A stretch of DNA of 64,000 nucleotides from Clostridiales bacterium (GTDB lineage: Bacteria > Bacillota > Clostridia > Christensenellales > Aristaeellaceae). Both the position numbers and the translations under genes were made by a program. The stretch is from positions 1-64,000 of the forward strand of contig SFNY01000026.1 of assembly GCA_004554085.1 (NCBI GenBank), in the 5' to 3' direction. Positions 26,341 through 33,346 of this stretch are shown here, piece by piece. The notes below the pieces were generated by a model. It had not been told where the DNA came from and did not search any database. It saw nothing but the letters and a program-made list of their open reading frames with translations. Position 1 is the stretch's first letter. Each line of letters starts with the position of its first letter.

Positions 26341-26528
26341 CAAACTGTCGAAAAACCCCAAGGAGAGCGCGAGAGGGCCGCTGCCCTTTCGCATTCAAAT
26401 CGTGGTCGGCGGCATGTACGGCGACCACGGGGCTGATTTTTCTGGAAGAAATCTCATTTCTGGAAGAAAAAATCGCTTCTTTGCAGTTTTTGCGACCGGA
26501 ATTGTTTGCAATTCAAGCAAAGACTGGT

Positions 26529-26630
26529 AGGGGTGGCAGTGGCGGGGGAGATACTCCCCCGTCCACCAGCTTGTCAAAAATACTTTTCTGACAAGCTGAA
26601 AGCCCGCTTCAACATCGTGGAGCGGGCCTT
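26529..26630. repeat. Compound hairpin element (family 2) with terminator copy 3
   Basis: GGTGGCAGTGGCGGGGGAG followed by ATACTCCCCCG (self-complementary), then the CAGCTTGTCA inverted repeat and the stem GAAAGCCCGCTTC / GGAGCGGGCCTTTC. The first part is nearly identical, in inverted orientation, to 30676-30712. Confidence 0.7.
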
Positions 26631-26690
26631 TCCATGATCTGAGAACCCCTTTGCTCAGCCAGTCAGACTGCGGAAGCCGTGCGCGGAGTC

Positions 26691-27335
26691 TCATTCCTCC
26701 AGATCGATGTGGGGCAGGTTCCACTTGTAGTGCGCGGCGGCGATGCGGATGAGTGCCACCACGCCGAAGCCGGAGAGCATGGCGATCTCGGCGGGCAGGA
26801 TGCGCATCAGCAGTACGTCCGCCAGCGCGCCGGCCAGGGAGGCCACGGCGTAGATGTGCTTGCGGAAGATGCTGGGCACGCTGCCGGCCAGAACGTCGCG
26901 CAGCACGCCGCCGCCCACGCCGGTGATCATGCCCACGAACAGCAGAAGGCCCGTGTTCCTGTCCGCGCCCGCCGATTCGATGCCCAGCACCGTGAATGCC
27001 GCCAGTCCCAGCGTGTCCGAGAGGAAGTACAGCTTTTCCCGCAGCTGGGCGAAGGCCCTGGGCTTGCGCTCCTGGGTCAGCTTCAGGATGATGAACACCG
27101 CCAGCGCCACCAGAATCGCCAGCACAGCGCAGCGGGAATTGAGAAACACCCGCGGCGGGATCTGGCCGATCATCAGATCCCGCAGCACACCGCCGCCGAT
27201 GGCCGTCACCAGGCCCAGCATCGTCACGCCGAACAGATCCATCCTGTGTCGCACGCCCTCCATCGCCCCCGATATGGCGAAGGCCACCGTGCCCAGCAGC
27301 TCAAAAATCGAAAAGAGTACATCCATTACTTCCAC
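26691..27335 (-). CDS. TRIC-type (UPF0126/YadS) cation channel-like membrane protein
   Basis: A 214-residue protein with about seven membrane helices in two repeated halves. Each half has the glycine-rich signature: AIGGGVLRDLMIGQIPP and GVGGGVLRDVLAGSVPSIF, as in bacterial TRIC homologues, which form trimeric potassium-permeable channels. I take GTG 27335 as start since GGAGG sits 8 bases upstream; ATG at codon 4 would place the site slightly far. Monocistronic, reading toward the repeat-rich gap at 26.3-26.7 kb. Ion specificity not readable. Confidence 0.88.
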   Translation of the reverse strand: MEVMDVLFSIFELLGTVAFAISGAMEGVRHRMDLFGVTMLGLVTAIGGGVLRDLMIGQIPPRVFLNSRCAVLAILVALAVFIILKLTQERKPRAFAQLREKLYFLSDTLGLAAFTVLGIESAGADRNTGLLLFVGMITGVGGGVLRDVLAGSVPSIFRKHIYAVASLAGALADVLLMRILPAEIAMLSGFGVVALIRIAAAHYKWNLPHIDLEE

Positions 27336-27437
27336 ATCTGCATCCTCCGGAAAGCGCTATAAGGCAGTCTAGCGCCAATTGCAGGTCTTGTCAATCCGCC
27401 GAAATGTTATATTTTTATGGCTTCCCATCCCAATGGA

Positions 27438-27466
27438 TTGACAATTGCGCCCCGCCGGTATATAGT
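27438..27466 (+). promoter_or_regulatory. Promoter of the ribU riboswitch transcript
   Basis: TTGACA (27438-27443), 17-base spacer, TATAGT (27461-27466), placing transcription start just before the FMN riboswitch. Confidence 0.85.
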
Positions 27467-27477
27467 ACGAACGGAGC

Positions 27478-27590
27478 ATGTCTTCAGGGCAGGGTGCAAT
27501 TCCCGACCGGCGGTAAAGTCCGCGCGCGCCGATGGCGCATGAACCGGTGAAATTCCGGTACCGACCGTAACAGTCCGGATGAAAGAAGGC
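27478..27590 (+). ncRNA. FMN riboswitch (RFN element)
   Basis: Contains the conserved RFN blocks in order: CTTCAGGGCAGGGTG, then TTCCCGACCGGCGGT, later CCGGTGAAATTCCGGTACC and CAGTCCGGATGAAAGAAG. These are the nearly invariant FMN-binding core strands. It sits between a consensus promoter and an intrinsic terminator ahead of ribU, the standard arrangement for FMN-induced termination. Confidence 0.95.
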
Positions 27591-27621
27591 GCGAAGTCCG
27601 TTTTTTCGCCTGCTTGTTTTT

Positions 27622-27650
27622 CGCCCCGAACGTCTGTTCGGGGCGTTTTT
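27622..27650 (+). terminator. Riboswitch expression-platform terminator
   Basis: Stem CGCCCCGAAC / GTTCGGGGCG with loop GTCT followed by TTTTT, 32 bp after the RFN aptamer and 44 bp before ribU. Confidence 0.9.
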
Positions 27651-27693
27651 GGCGAAATGCGAACCTCGCCGCGACAATTTGGAGGTGTAAATC

Positions 27694-28356
27694 ATGACCG
27701 TAAAAAACAAGACGCACAGACTGACACTCATGGCGATGTTCGCCGCCCTGGCCTACATCGTGATGCTGGTGGGCCGCTTTCCGATCTCCAGCGTGGACTT
27801 TCTGAAGTACGACCCCAAGGACGTAATTCTGGTGATCTGCGGCTTCATCCTGGGGCCGATGCCGGCGCTGCTGGTGACCTTCGTGGTTTCCGTCATTGAG
27901 ATGCTCACCGTCAGCTCCACGGGCCTCATCGGCCTGATTATGAACGTGCTGTCCAGCGCGGGCTTCGCATGCACGGCGGCCTTCGTGTACAAGAAGCGGC
28001 ACAGCCTGCGGGGCGCGGCGGTGGGTCTGGTGCTGGGCGCGCTGGTGATGACCGCGCTGATGCTTATGTGGAACTACTTCATCACGCCGTATTACATGGG
28101 CATGCCCCGCGAGGCCGTCGCGTCGATGCTGGTTCCGGTGTTCCTGCCCTTCAACCTGATCAAATCCGCGCTGAACGCCGCCATCGCCATGCTGATCTAC
28201 AAGCCCATCTCCCGGGCGCTGCACCGCGCGGGACTGGTGGAACCCGCCGGCGGTCAGGCTCCCGAGAAGAAGAGCGTGGTGGGCGCAATGCTGATCGCCG
28301 CGCTGGTGCTGGTGAGCTGCATCTTCATCGTGCTCATCATGAGAGGTATCATTTAA
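27694..28356 (+). CDS. ribU: Riboflavin ECF transporter substrate-binding protein
   Basis: S-component of an energy-coupling factor transporter that captures riboflavin and works with shared EcfA/EcfA'/EcfT components encoded elsewhere. The 220-residue protein has about six helices; MAMFAALAYIVMLVG and the conserved PKDVILVICGFILGP region are typical of RibU. Control by an FMN riboswitch is direct evidence for the substrate. GGAGGTG precedes ATG 27694. The C-terminus has an additional hydrophobic helix (about 195-218) after a polar linker. Ended by a hairpin at 28385-28418. Confidence 0.92.
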   Translation: MTVKNKTHRLTLMAMFAALAYIVMLVGRFPISSVDFLKYDPKDVILVICGFILGPMPALLVTFVVSVIEMLTVSSTGLIGLIMNVLSSAGFACTAAFVYKKRHSLRGAAVGLVLGALVMTALMLMWNYFITPYYMGMPREAVASMLVPVFLPFNLIKSALNAAIAMLIYKPISRALHRAGLVEPAGGQAPEKKSVVGAMLIAALVLVSCIFIVLIMRGII

Positions 28357-28384
28357 CCCAACGTACCATGCTCCAAACGTCAGA

Positions 28385-28418
28385 AAAGTCCCCGGGTTCA
28401 TTTGAACTCGGGGACTTT
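28385..28418. terminator. Bidirectional terminator between ribU and the aldo/keto reductase
   Basis: Inverted repeat AAAGTCCCCG-GGTTCA / TGAACT-CGGGGACTTT, flanked by A and T tracts, between two convergent genes. Confidence 0.8.
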
Positions 28419-28430
28419 CACAAGGGTGAT

Positions 28431-29435
28431 TCAGCGCTCGCACTCCAGATCCAGCCAGGCGCACTCCTCGGCGCTCAGCGGATATTCGCAGGCGGCGATG
28501 TTCATCTTCTGGTTTTCCACATTGGTGGAGCCGGACAGCGCGAACACGTCCAGATCCCTGTGGCTGAAGATCCAGGCCATGGCGATCTGCGCCACGGGCA
28601 CATTCTTCTCCTTCGCCAGAATTTCGCAGCGGCGCAGGCGCTCGAAGTTCTCCGGGCAGCAGTAGCCCTTCACACCGGCCTCGTCCAGCAGCTCGGCGGC
28701 GCGCTCCGGGTGGGCGCTGTCCAGCCGACCGGAGAAGAAGCCCCGGGCCAGCGGGGAGTAGGCGAACACCGGAATGTGGTTCTCGGCGTAGAAGCGTCGC
28801 GCGGCCTTGCCGTTGGGACCGGAGATGGTCACGCAGCCGCCGCCCCAGGGATCGTTCACCTGATCCGCCAGGCCAAAGTTGGGGCTGACCACGCTGAAGG
28901 GCTGCAGGCCGTGCTTCAGGGCGTAGTCGTTGGCCTCCTGGAAGCGCTCGAGGGTCCAGTTGGACGCGCCGATGGCGCCGATCTTGCCCTCGTCGTACAG
29001 GCGGTTGAGCACGTCCACGATGGGCCCGACCGGCACGGTGGGATCATCGCGGTGGAGCAGATACATGTCCAGGTGATCCGTCTTGAGCTTGGCCAGGGTG
29101 TTGTGGCAGTCGTGCAGGATGTCGAAGTCGGTGATGCGCTTGCGCCAGCGGTTGTGGTGCGCGCCCTTGGCCAGGATCACCACCTTGTCCCGCAGGCCCC
29201 GCGCCTCCATCCACTCGCCGAGGGGTTCCTCGCCGTAGTGGTCGGCGCAGTCGAAGCAGTTCACGCCCAGGGCGTACATGGAATCCAGCAGGGCAAAGGC
29301 GGTCTCAAGGCGCTGGTCGAAGTCCGGCGCGTTTTCATAGATCGAGCGGAATGCAGCGAACATCTTCGGCGTGGCGGTGCCGAACACGATGCGGGAAACG
29401 GGCTTGTCCACGTGGGGCACGGATGCATAGATCAT
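28431..29435 (-). CDS. Aldo/keto reductase
   Basis: A 334-residue NAD(P)H-dependent oxidoreductase with a TIM-barrel fold. The catalytic tetrad region is visible: Asp in FDCADHYGEEPLGEW with Tyr (DHY), Lys in VVILAKGAHH, and His in DMYLLHRDD. YSPLARGFFSG and ALSGSTNVENQK provide the cofactor-binding end. Similar to the AKR class that includes YajO and sugar/aryl-alcohol dehydrogenases; substrate unknown. AAGGAGG lies before ATG 29435. It follows a small membrane protein gene by 12 bp and is probably in one operon with it. Confidence 0.88.
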   Translation of the reverse strand: MIYASVPHVDKPVSRIVFGTATPKMFAAFRSIYENAPDFDQRLETAFALLDSMYALGVNCFDCADHYGEEPLGEWMEARGLRDKVVILAKGAHHNRWRKRITDFDILHDCHNTLAKLKTDHLDMYLLHRDDPTVPVGPIVDVLNRLYDEGKIGAIGASNWTLERFQEANDYALKHGLQPFSVVSPNFGLADQVNDPWGGGCVTISGPNGKAARRFYAENHIPVFAYSPLARGFFSGRLDSAHPERAAELLDEAGVKGYCCPENFERLRRCEILAKEKNVPVAQIAMAWIFSHRDLDVFALSGSTNVENQKMNIAACEYPLSAEECAWLDLECER

Positions 29436-29447
29436 GGTTGAGCCTCC

Positions 29448-29684
29448 TTATGCGGTCTGCTTCGCAGCCTGGGCCTCGCGCTTCTGCTGCTCCTTGCGGG
29501 CCCTGCGTTCGTCGCGGGTGCCGATCCAGCCGATCAGCATCAGCACGATGGACACGGCGTAGATGCCCACCAGCGGCAGCGTCAGCGCCTCGGTCTTGAG
29601 CAGAATCAGCTCGACTGCGTAGGCGATGGAGCCGAGAATCATGATCCACTGGCCAATGTTGAATATCTTTTCAGCGTTTTTCAT
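29448..29684 (-). CDS. Small two-helix membrane protein, unknown function
   Basis: A 78-residue protein: two hydrophobic helices (about 10-28 and 36-54) with a short loop containing LLKTEALTLP, and a very basic, coiled-coil-like tail (RRARKEQQKREAQAAK). No family recognised. GAGGAAAT precedes the ATG. It lies 12 bp upstream of the aldo/keto reductase in the same direction, so the two are probably co-transcribed, but no functional link is apparent. The gene is read away from the ZIP transporter, with the 29-bp palindrome (29788-29816) between them. Confidence 0.6.
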   Translation of the reverse strand: MKNAEKIFNIGQWIMILGSIAYAVELILLKTEALTLPLVGIYAVSIVLMLIGWIGTRDERRARKEQQKREAQAAKQTA

Positions 29685-29787
29685 GGGTATTTCCTCGCTT
29701 TGGCGTTTTTCACCGGTTCCAGCCGGTTACATAATCAACAGCAATTGATCCGGTAAGTCGAGTCGTCCGCCTGTACGCGGAGTGACA

Positions 29788-29816
29788 ATTGTGCTATAAT
29801 GGTATTATAGCACAAT
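29788..29816. promoter_or_regulatory. 29-bp palindromic operator overlapping -10 elements on both strands
   Basis: Perfect inverted repeat ATTGTGCTATAAT - GGT - ATTATAGCACAAT, 13-bp arms. Each arm ends with TATAAT reading inwards, with TG upstream (TGC-TATAAT, extended -10). It lies between the divergent small membrane protein/AKR operon and the ZIP transporter, so a bound repressor could shut both. A metal-responsive regulator is plausible given the ZIP gene but is inference. Confidence 0.7.
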
Positions 29817-29880
29817 CACCGGCGGCTTTCCATAGGCAAACCGGGACTTTTTGATGGCGTTACAAAAGAAGGGGGACGGA

Positions 29881-30672
29881 ATGATGAGCAATACGATGTT
29901 GGCGTTTCTGGGCGCGGTGATCCCGCTGGTGGGAACTACGCTGGGCGCGGCGATGGTCTTTTTCCTGAAGGGCGAGATGAAGGCGAAGCTTCAAAAGGCG
30001 CTGCTGGGCTTCGCGTCGGGCGTGATGATCGCGGCCTCGGTGTGGTCGCTGCTGATTCCGTCCATCGAGATGGCGGAGGCCTCCGGCGGCGCGGCATGGC
30101 TCCCGGCTGCGGTGGGCTTTCTGGCAGGCATGGGCTTTCTGCTGCTGCTGGACACGCTTATTCCCCACATGCACATGGACTCCGACTGCCCCGAGGGCTG
30201 CCACTGCGGCCTGGGCAAGTCCAAGATGCTGGTACTGGCGGTGGCGCTGCACAACCTGCCCGAGGGCATGGCGGTGGGCGTGGTGCTGGCGGGCATGCTC
30301 TCCGGCAGCGCGCTGATCTCCACGGCGGGCGCGTTCGCGCTGGCCATCGGCATCGCCATTCAGAACTTCCCCGAGGGCGCGATCATCTCCATGCCCCTGA
30401 TGGGCACGGGCCTCACCCGAAAGCGGGCCTTCGCTTACGGCTTCCTCTCCGGTGTGGTGGAGCCTGCGGGCGCGCTGCTCACGGTGCTGCTCACCTCGCT
30501 GATCCAGCCCGTGCTGCCCTTCATCCTGGCCTTCGCTGCGGGCGCGATGATCTACGTGGTGGTCGAGGAGCTGATCCCCGAATCTCAGGCGGGCGCGCAC
30601 TCCAACATCGGAACCATCGGCGCGGCGCTGGGCTTCGCACTGATGATGGTGCTGGATGTGGCGCTGGGGTAA
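29881..30672 (+). CDS. ZIP-family divalent metal transporter
   Basis: A 263-residue permease with eight helices, importing Zn2+ or a related cation. The signature metal-binding helices are present: ALHNLPEGMAVGV (His-Asn-x-x-Glu-Gly) in helix 4 and QNFPEGAIISMP (Asn-x-x-x-Glu-Gly) in helix 5. A His/Cys-rich loop between helices 3 and 4 (PHMHMDSDCPEGCHCG) probably gathers metal. ATG 29881 follows GAAGGGGG; the TTG at 29851 is an alternative without a better site. The 29-bp palindrome 65 bp upstream suggests repression. ZupT/gufA-like subgroup. Confidence 0.92.
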   Translation: MMSNTMLAFLGAVIPLVGTTLGAAMVFFLKGEMKAKLQKALLGFASGVMIAASVWSLLIPSIEMAEASGGAAWLPAAVGFLAGMGFLLLLDTLIPHMHMDSDCPEGCHCGLGKSKMLVLAVALHNLPEGMAVGVVLAGMLSGSALISTAGAFALAIGIAIQNFPEGAIISMPLMGTGLTRKRAFAYGFLSGVVEPAGALLTVLLTSLIQPVLPFILAFAAGAMIYVVVEELIPESQAGAHSNIGTIGAALGFALMMVLDVALG

Positions 30673-30940
30673 GTTTTTGTGGCGGGGGAGTATCTCCCCC
30701 GCCACTGCCACCCCCTCCAGAAATCCACCGCGCCCGATGGGCACAATGGATTTCTGCAAGGAAGCGATTTTGCCAAAGCAATCGCAACTCTATCGCGATC
30801 GCGACTGCTATGGCAAAATCAGCAGCGATCCCGCCGTACACGCCGGCGGGATCGATTTCAACGCGAGAGGGTTCTGACCCTCTCGCGCTCTCCTGGGGTC
30901 TCTATCGTTTGTGGCGGGGGGAGTATCTCCCCCTGACGAA
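30668..30940. repeat. Serial hairpin element (family 2) between ZIP and ybaK
   Basis: About 270 bases of consecutive inverted repeats and no gene: GTGGCGGGGGAG / CTCCCCCGCCAC at about 30678-30705; CAGAAATCCA / TGGATTTCTG (30719-30757); GATTTTGCCA / TGGCAAAATC (about 30768-30822); GATCCCGCC / GGCGGGATC (about 30828-30854); GAGAGGGT / ACCCTCTC; and a second GTGGCGGGGGGAGTATCTCCCCC. The first hairpin with its CACTGCCACCCC flank is shared with 26529-26561 in inverted orientation. Confidence 0.7.
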
Positions 30941-30942
30941 AA

Positions 30943-30981
30943 CAAGCGCGGGAACTGTCATTGCGGCAGTTCCCGCGCTTG
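30943..30981. terminator. Terminator of ybaK
   Basis: Stem CAAGCGCGGGAACTG / CAGTTCCCGCGCTTG, perfect 15 bp, nine-base loop, 11 bp past the ybaK stop; on the minus strand it is followed by TTTTCGTC. Confidence 0.85.
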
Positions 30982-30992
30982 ATATTATCGTT

Positions 30993-31466
30993 TTACGCCT
31001 CGACTTCCTTGGCCACGTCCACCCAGGCGGTGTAGCCGGAGAGCTCCTCCAGTTCGGGGATGGTCAGCTCGATGGCGCTGTTGCTGCTGCCTGCGGCGGG
31101 GTACACCGTCTCGAAGCGCTTCAGGGATTCGTCCAGATACACCTTCACGCCCTCGTTCACGCCGAAGGGGCACACGCCGCCCACCGCATGGCCGACCATC
31201 TCCGCGGCCTGATCGGCGGTGAGCATCTTGGCCTTGGTGTGGAATGCGTCCTTGAACTTGCGGTTGTCCACGCGGATGTCGCCTGCGGCAACCACCAGAA
31301 TCGCGCCGCCGTCCACCAGATAGGACAGCGTCTTGGCGATACGCGCGCCCTCCACGTTCAGAGCCTGGGCGGCCAGCTCAACGGTGGCGCTGGAAACGTC
31401 AAATTCCTGAATTCGGTCCTGCATATTCCACTTCTGCAAATAGTTGCGCACGCGCTCGATGGACAT
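30993..31466 (-). CDS. YbaK/EbsC-family aminoacyl-tRNA deacylase
   Basis: A 157-residue editing-domain protein; the family hydrolyses mischarged tRNAs (YbaK acts on Cys-tRNA-Pro). Typical features: AKTLSYLVDGGAILVVAAGD with the Lys of the active site, and VGGVCPFGVNEGVKVYLDESL, the GGxxPFG motif. The start is ATG 31466 after GGAGG; the longer frame to 31529 is rejected. Monocistronic, with its promoter inside an inverted repeat (31501-31556). Assignment to the exact substrate type is not possible. Confidence 0.85.
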   Translation of the reverse strand: MSIERVRNYLQKWNMQDRIQEFDVSSATVELAAQALNVEGARIAKTLSYLVDGGAILVVAAGDIRVDNRKFKDAFHTKAKMLTADQAAEMVGHAVGGVCPFGVNEGVKVYLDESLKRFETVYPAAGSSNSAIELTIPELEELSGYTAWVDVAKEVEA

Positions 31467-31500
31467 GGTACATTTTCCTCCATAGTTGTCATTTCCTGCA

Positions 31501-31556
31501 ATTATAGCATGAAAAAACCGCATATTCAATTCGCGAGACGACGAAATATGCGGTTT
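31501..31556 (-). promoter_or_regulatory. ybaK promoter overlapping a long inverted repeat
   Basis: On the minus strand TTGAAT (31529-31524), 17-base spacer, TATAAT (31506-31501) with TGC before it. The -35 overlaps the 12-bp inverted repeat AAACCGCATATT / AATATGCGGTTT (31515-31556), whose minus-strand 3' side runs into TTTTTTC. It therefore looks both like an operator and like a minus-strand terminator. Confidence 0.6.
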
Positions 31557-31666
31557 ACTCCGAAATAATTGGAAAATTTGGAAAAAATTGGCAAGTTACA
31601 GATGGAACTGTTGCAGCTATATACAGTCTAAACGGAGCGAGATTTGTGAAAAGGAGATTGAAATAA

Positions 31667-32485
31667 ATGCGTCGGATGATGGAAAACAGGCTGCTGCGCA
31701 GCTTTTGTGCGCTGGGACTGGGTATGGCTCTGCTGCTGGCGGGCGGCGCGGGATTCGCTCCCGTGTCTGCGGAGCGCGTGGTGGAGCCCGCGGCACAGCC
31801 CGCAATCGATCTGCCGCTGGCGAACCTGCCGGAGCAGGCGGAAGCTGAATGCGATGCGGAATCCCGCCGGATAGACCCCGACAGGCCGATGATCGCCCTG
31901 ACCTTTGACGACGGCCCCGGCCCGGGCACTCGGCGCATCCTGCGGGCGCTGGAGGCGGTGGATGGCCGCGCCACCTTCTGCATGGTGGGCGACCGGGTGC
32001 GCGATTACGCCCAGACCGCGCGCATGGTGGCATCTCAGGGCAGCGAGATCGCCACCCACACGCTGAGCCACCCCAATCTGGCGAAGCTGAGCGCCGGGGA
32101 GGTGCGCGCCGAGCTGGAGGAGAGCATCGCGGCCATCGAACAGGTCACGGGCGTGCGGCCCGGGGTGCTGCGTCCGCCCTACGGCAGCACCAGCGAGACC
32201 GTGCAGCAGATCTGCCGGGAGATGGGCGTGGTCATCGCCAACTGGAACGTGGACACCGAGGACTGGCGGGTGCGGGACGCGGATGCGATCCTGAACCACG
32301 TGCTGGACAACGCCCGGGACGGCGCGATCGTGCTCTGCCACGACCTCTACCCGGAGACGGCGGCAGCCATGGAGCGGGCGGTGGAGGCGCTGGCGGAGCG
32401 GGGCTACCAGCTGGTGAGCGTATCGGAGCTGCTCGAGGCCCGGGCAGGCGGCGGCAGCGCGGGAAAAATCTACTACGCCGCGTAA
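31667..32485 (+). CDS. Exported polysaccharide deacetylase (NodB domain)
   Basis: A 272-residue protein with an N-terminal signal peptide/anchor (about 9-34), a short linker and a carbohydrate esterase 4 domain. All five CE4 motifs are visible: TFDDGPG (catalytic Asp), THTLSHPNL (metal His pair), RPPYGS, NWNVDTEDW and IVLCHDLY. Removes acetyl groups from peptidoglycan or another glycan and often gives lysozyme resistance or acts in sporulation (PdaA-like). AAAGGAGA precedes ATG 31667. Monocistronic. Confidence 0.9.
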   Translation: MRRMMENRLLRSFCALGLGMALLLAGGAGFAPVSAERVVEPAAQPAIDLPLANLPEQAEAECDAESRRIDPDRPMIALTFDDGPGPGTRRILRALEAVDGRATFCMVGDRVRDYAQTARMVASQGSEIATHTLSHPNLAKLSAGEVRAELEESIAAIEQVTGVRPGVLRPPYGSTSETVQQICREMGVVIANWNVDTEDWRVRDADAILNHVLDNARDGAIVLCHDLYPETAAAMERAVEALAERGYQLVSVSELLEARAGGGSAGKIYYAA

Positions 32486-32531
32486 TTTTCCGCAGGTTTT
32501 TGTGTCAAAGCGCTTTTGCGGCGGATTTCGG

Positions 32532-32560
32532 TTGCAGAACCGGGCGGATTTTGCTATAAT
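32532..32560 (+). promoter_or_regulatory. Promoter of the 91-residue membrane protein
   Basis: TTGCAG (32532-32537), 17-base spacer, TATAAT (32555-32560) preceded by TGC; 24 bp before the start. Confidence 0.75.
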
Positions 32561-32583
32561 GGAAGCAGAGAGGAGGCGGGCGC

Positions 32584-32859
32584 ATGGGAATCTATCTTCC
32601 GGTACCGGTTGTGGCGGCGGTTCTGGCCTTTTTCTACGGGAGAACCATCCACAGCGCGTGGCTGCCCGCCATCATCACCTTCATATGCGTGCTGGTCGGG
32701 GGCCTGCTCTTTCAGGGGGTGGGTCAGATTGCCGGTGTGGTGGTCAGCGCGCTGATCATCTTCCTGCTGTTCACCCATCCGGCCCAGAAGCGCGCGGCGG
32801 AGGAGGCTGCGGCGCGCGACAAGGACGCGTCCACCCTGCCCAACGAGGAGGACGCCTGA
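32584..32859 (+). CDS. Small membrane protein, unknown function
   Basis: A 91-residue protein with three hydrophobic segments (about 4-18, 25-45, 50-65) and a charged cytoplasmic tail (RAAEEAAARDKDAS). It recalls lipoprotein-free small permease-like proteins but matches no family I recognise. GAGGAGG precedes the start and a strong promoter lies just upstream, so the gene is probably real. Followed directly by the modular repeat copy B. Confidence 0.6.
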   Translation: MGIYLPVPVVAAVLAFFYGRTIHSAWLPAIITFICVLVGGLLFQGVGQIAGVVVSALIIFLLFTHPAQKRAAEEAAARDKDASTLPNEEDA

Positions 32860-32864
32860 TCGAA

Positions 32865-33345
32865 CAACTGAGAGGGTCTGCCCGGCGGCTGTGAGGCACA
32901 GCAGCCACAAGGCTGTCGCCGTTTGAATTGACGAACCTCTGACCCCACTGATTCAAGGGTCAGAGGTTCTTCGCTTCTTTTCTATTCTTCGTTTTCTGAT
33001 ATACCCGAAATCCAGTCCGGCGCGGCGTGGCGCCGCCGCAAGTTGCCTATCGGCGTTTGAGCGAACGCAAATCGACCCCGTAGATCATGGGGTCGATTTG
33101 CTATGCTTCGTTTTTAAAGTGTCTTTCTTGCGTCCGGTTTGGGAATATGGCACAGATTCGCTCTGTGCCGTAGGGTGGGATGCCCACATCCCGCCGGCGG
33201 CGTGGCGCCGCAGCCACAACGCTTCGCGGCAGGCTGGGCCTGCGGCCACATCGCTTCGCCGGCGGCGTGGCGCCGCAGCCACAACGCTTCGCGGCAGGCT
33301 GGGCCTGCGGCCACATCGCTTCGCCGGCGGCGTGGCGCCTCGCCG
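32865..33345 (+). repeat. Modular 3'-end repeat, copy B (double)
   Basis: Starts right after the small membrane protein gene and reaches the AraC stop. Two successive units: one with hairpin GAACCTCTGACCC / GGGTCAGAGGTTC (32933-32969) after CGCCGTTTGAATTGACG, and one with AAATCGACCCC / GGGGTCGATTT (33069-33099) after TCGGCGTTTGAGCGAACG, followed by TGCTTCGTTTTTAAAGTGTC and a GTAGGGTGGGATG hairpin. No gene. Confidence 0.8.
33193..33337. repeat. 65-bp tandem repeat, two copies plus a partial third
   Basis: GCCGGCGGCGTGGCGCC recurs at 33193, 33258 and 33323 with exactly 65 bp spacing and identical intervening sequence (CGCAGCCACAACGCTTCGC, then GGCAGGCTGGGCCTGCGGCC, then ACATCGCTTC). It lies within repeat copy B, immediately before the AraC stop codon. 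Confidence 0.85.
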
Positions 33346-33346
33346 C

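Larger units (their letters stand above)
26242..26690. other. Repeat-rich intergenic region
   Basis: About 450 bases between convergent genes with no supported gene. Contains, in order, the copy-2 hairpin (26307-26340), a GCGGCATGTACGGCGACCAC segment, the GGTGGCAGTGGCGGGGGAG element (26529-26561) shared with 30668-30940, an inverted repeat CAGCTTGTCA / TGACAAGCTG (26567-26598) and the copy-3 hairpin (26600-26630). Confidence 0.6.

Noticed and set aside
26340..26690. A degenerate transposase or insertion sequence
   Set aside because: No transposase motif and no flanking target-site duplication; contents are hairpins and repeat family 2.
32938..33120. att site or integrase remnant beside the AraC gene
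   Set aside because: No integrase or tRNA; sequence belongs to the modular 3'-end repeat.
33193..33337. The 65-bp repeats as a CRISPR array
   Set aside because: Repeats are contiguous and identical without spacers, and no cas genes are near.
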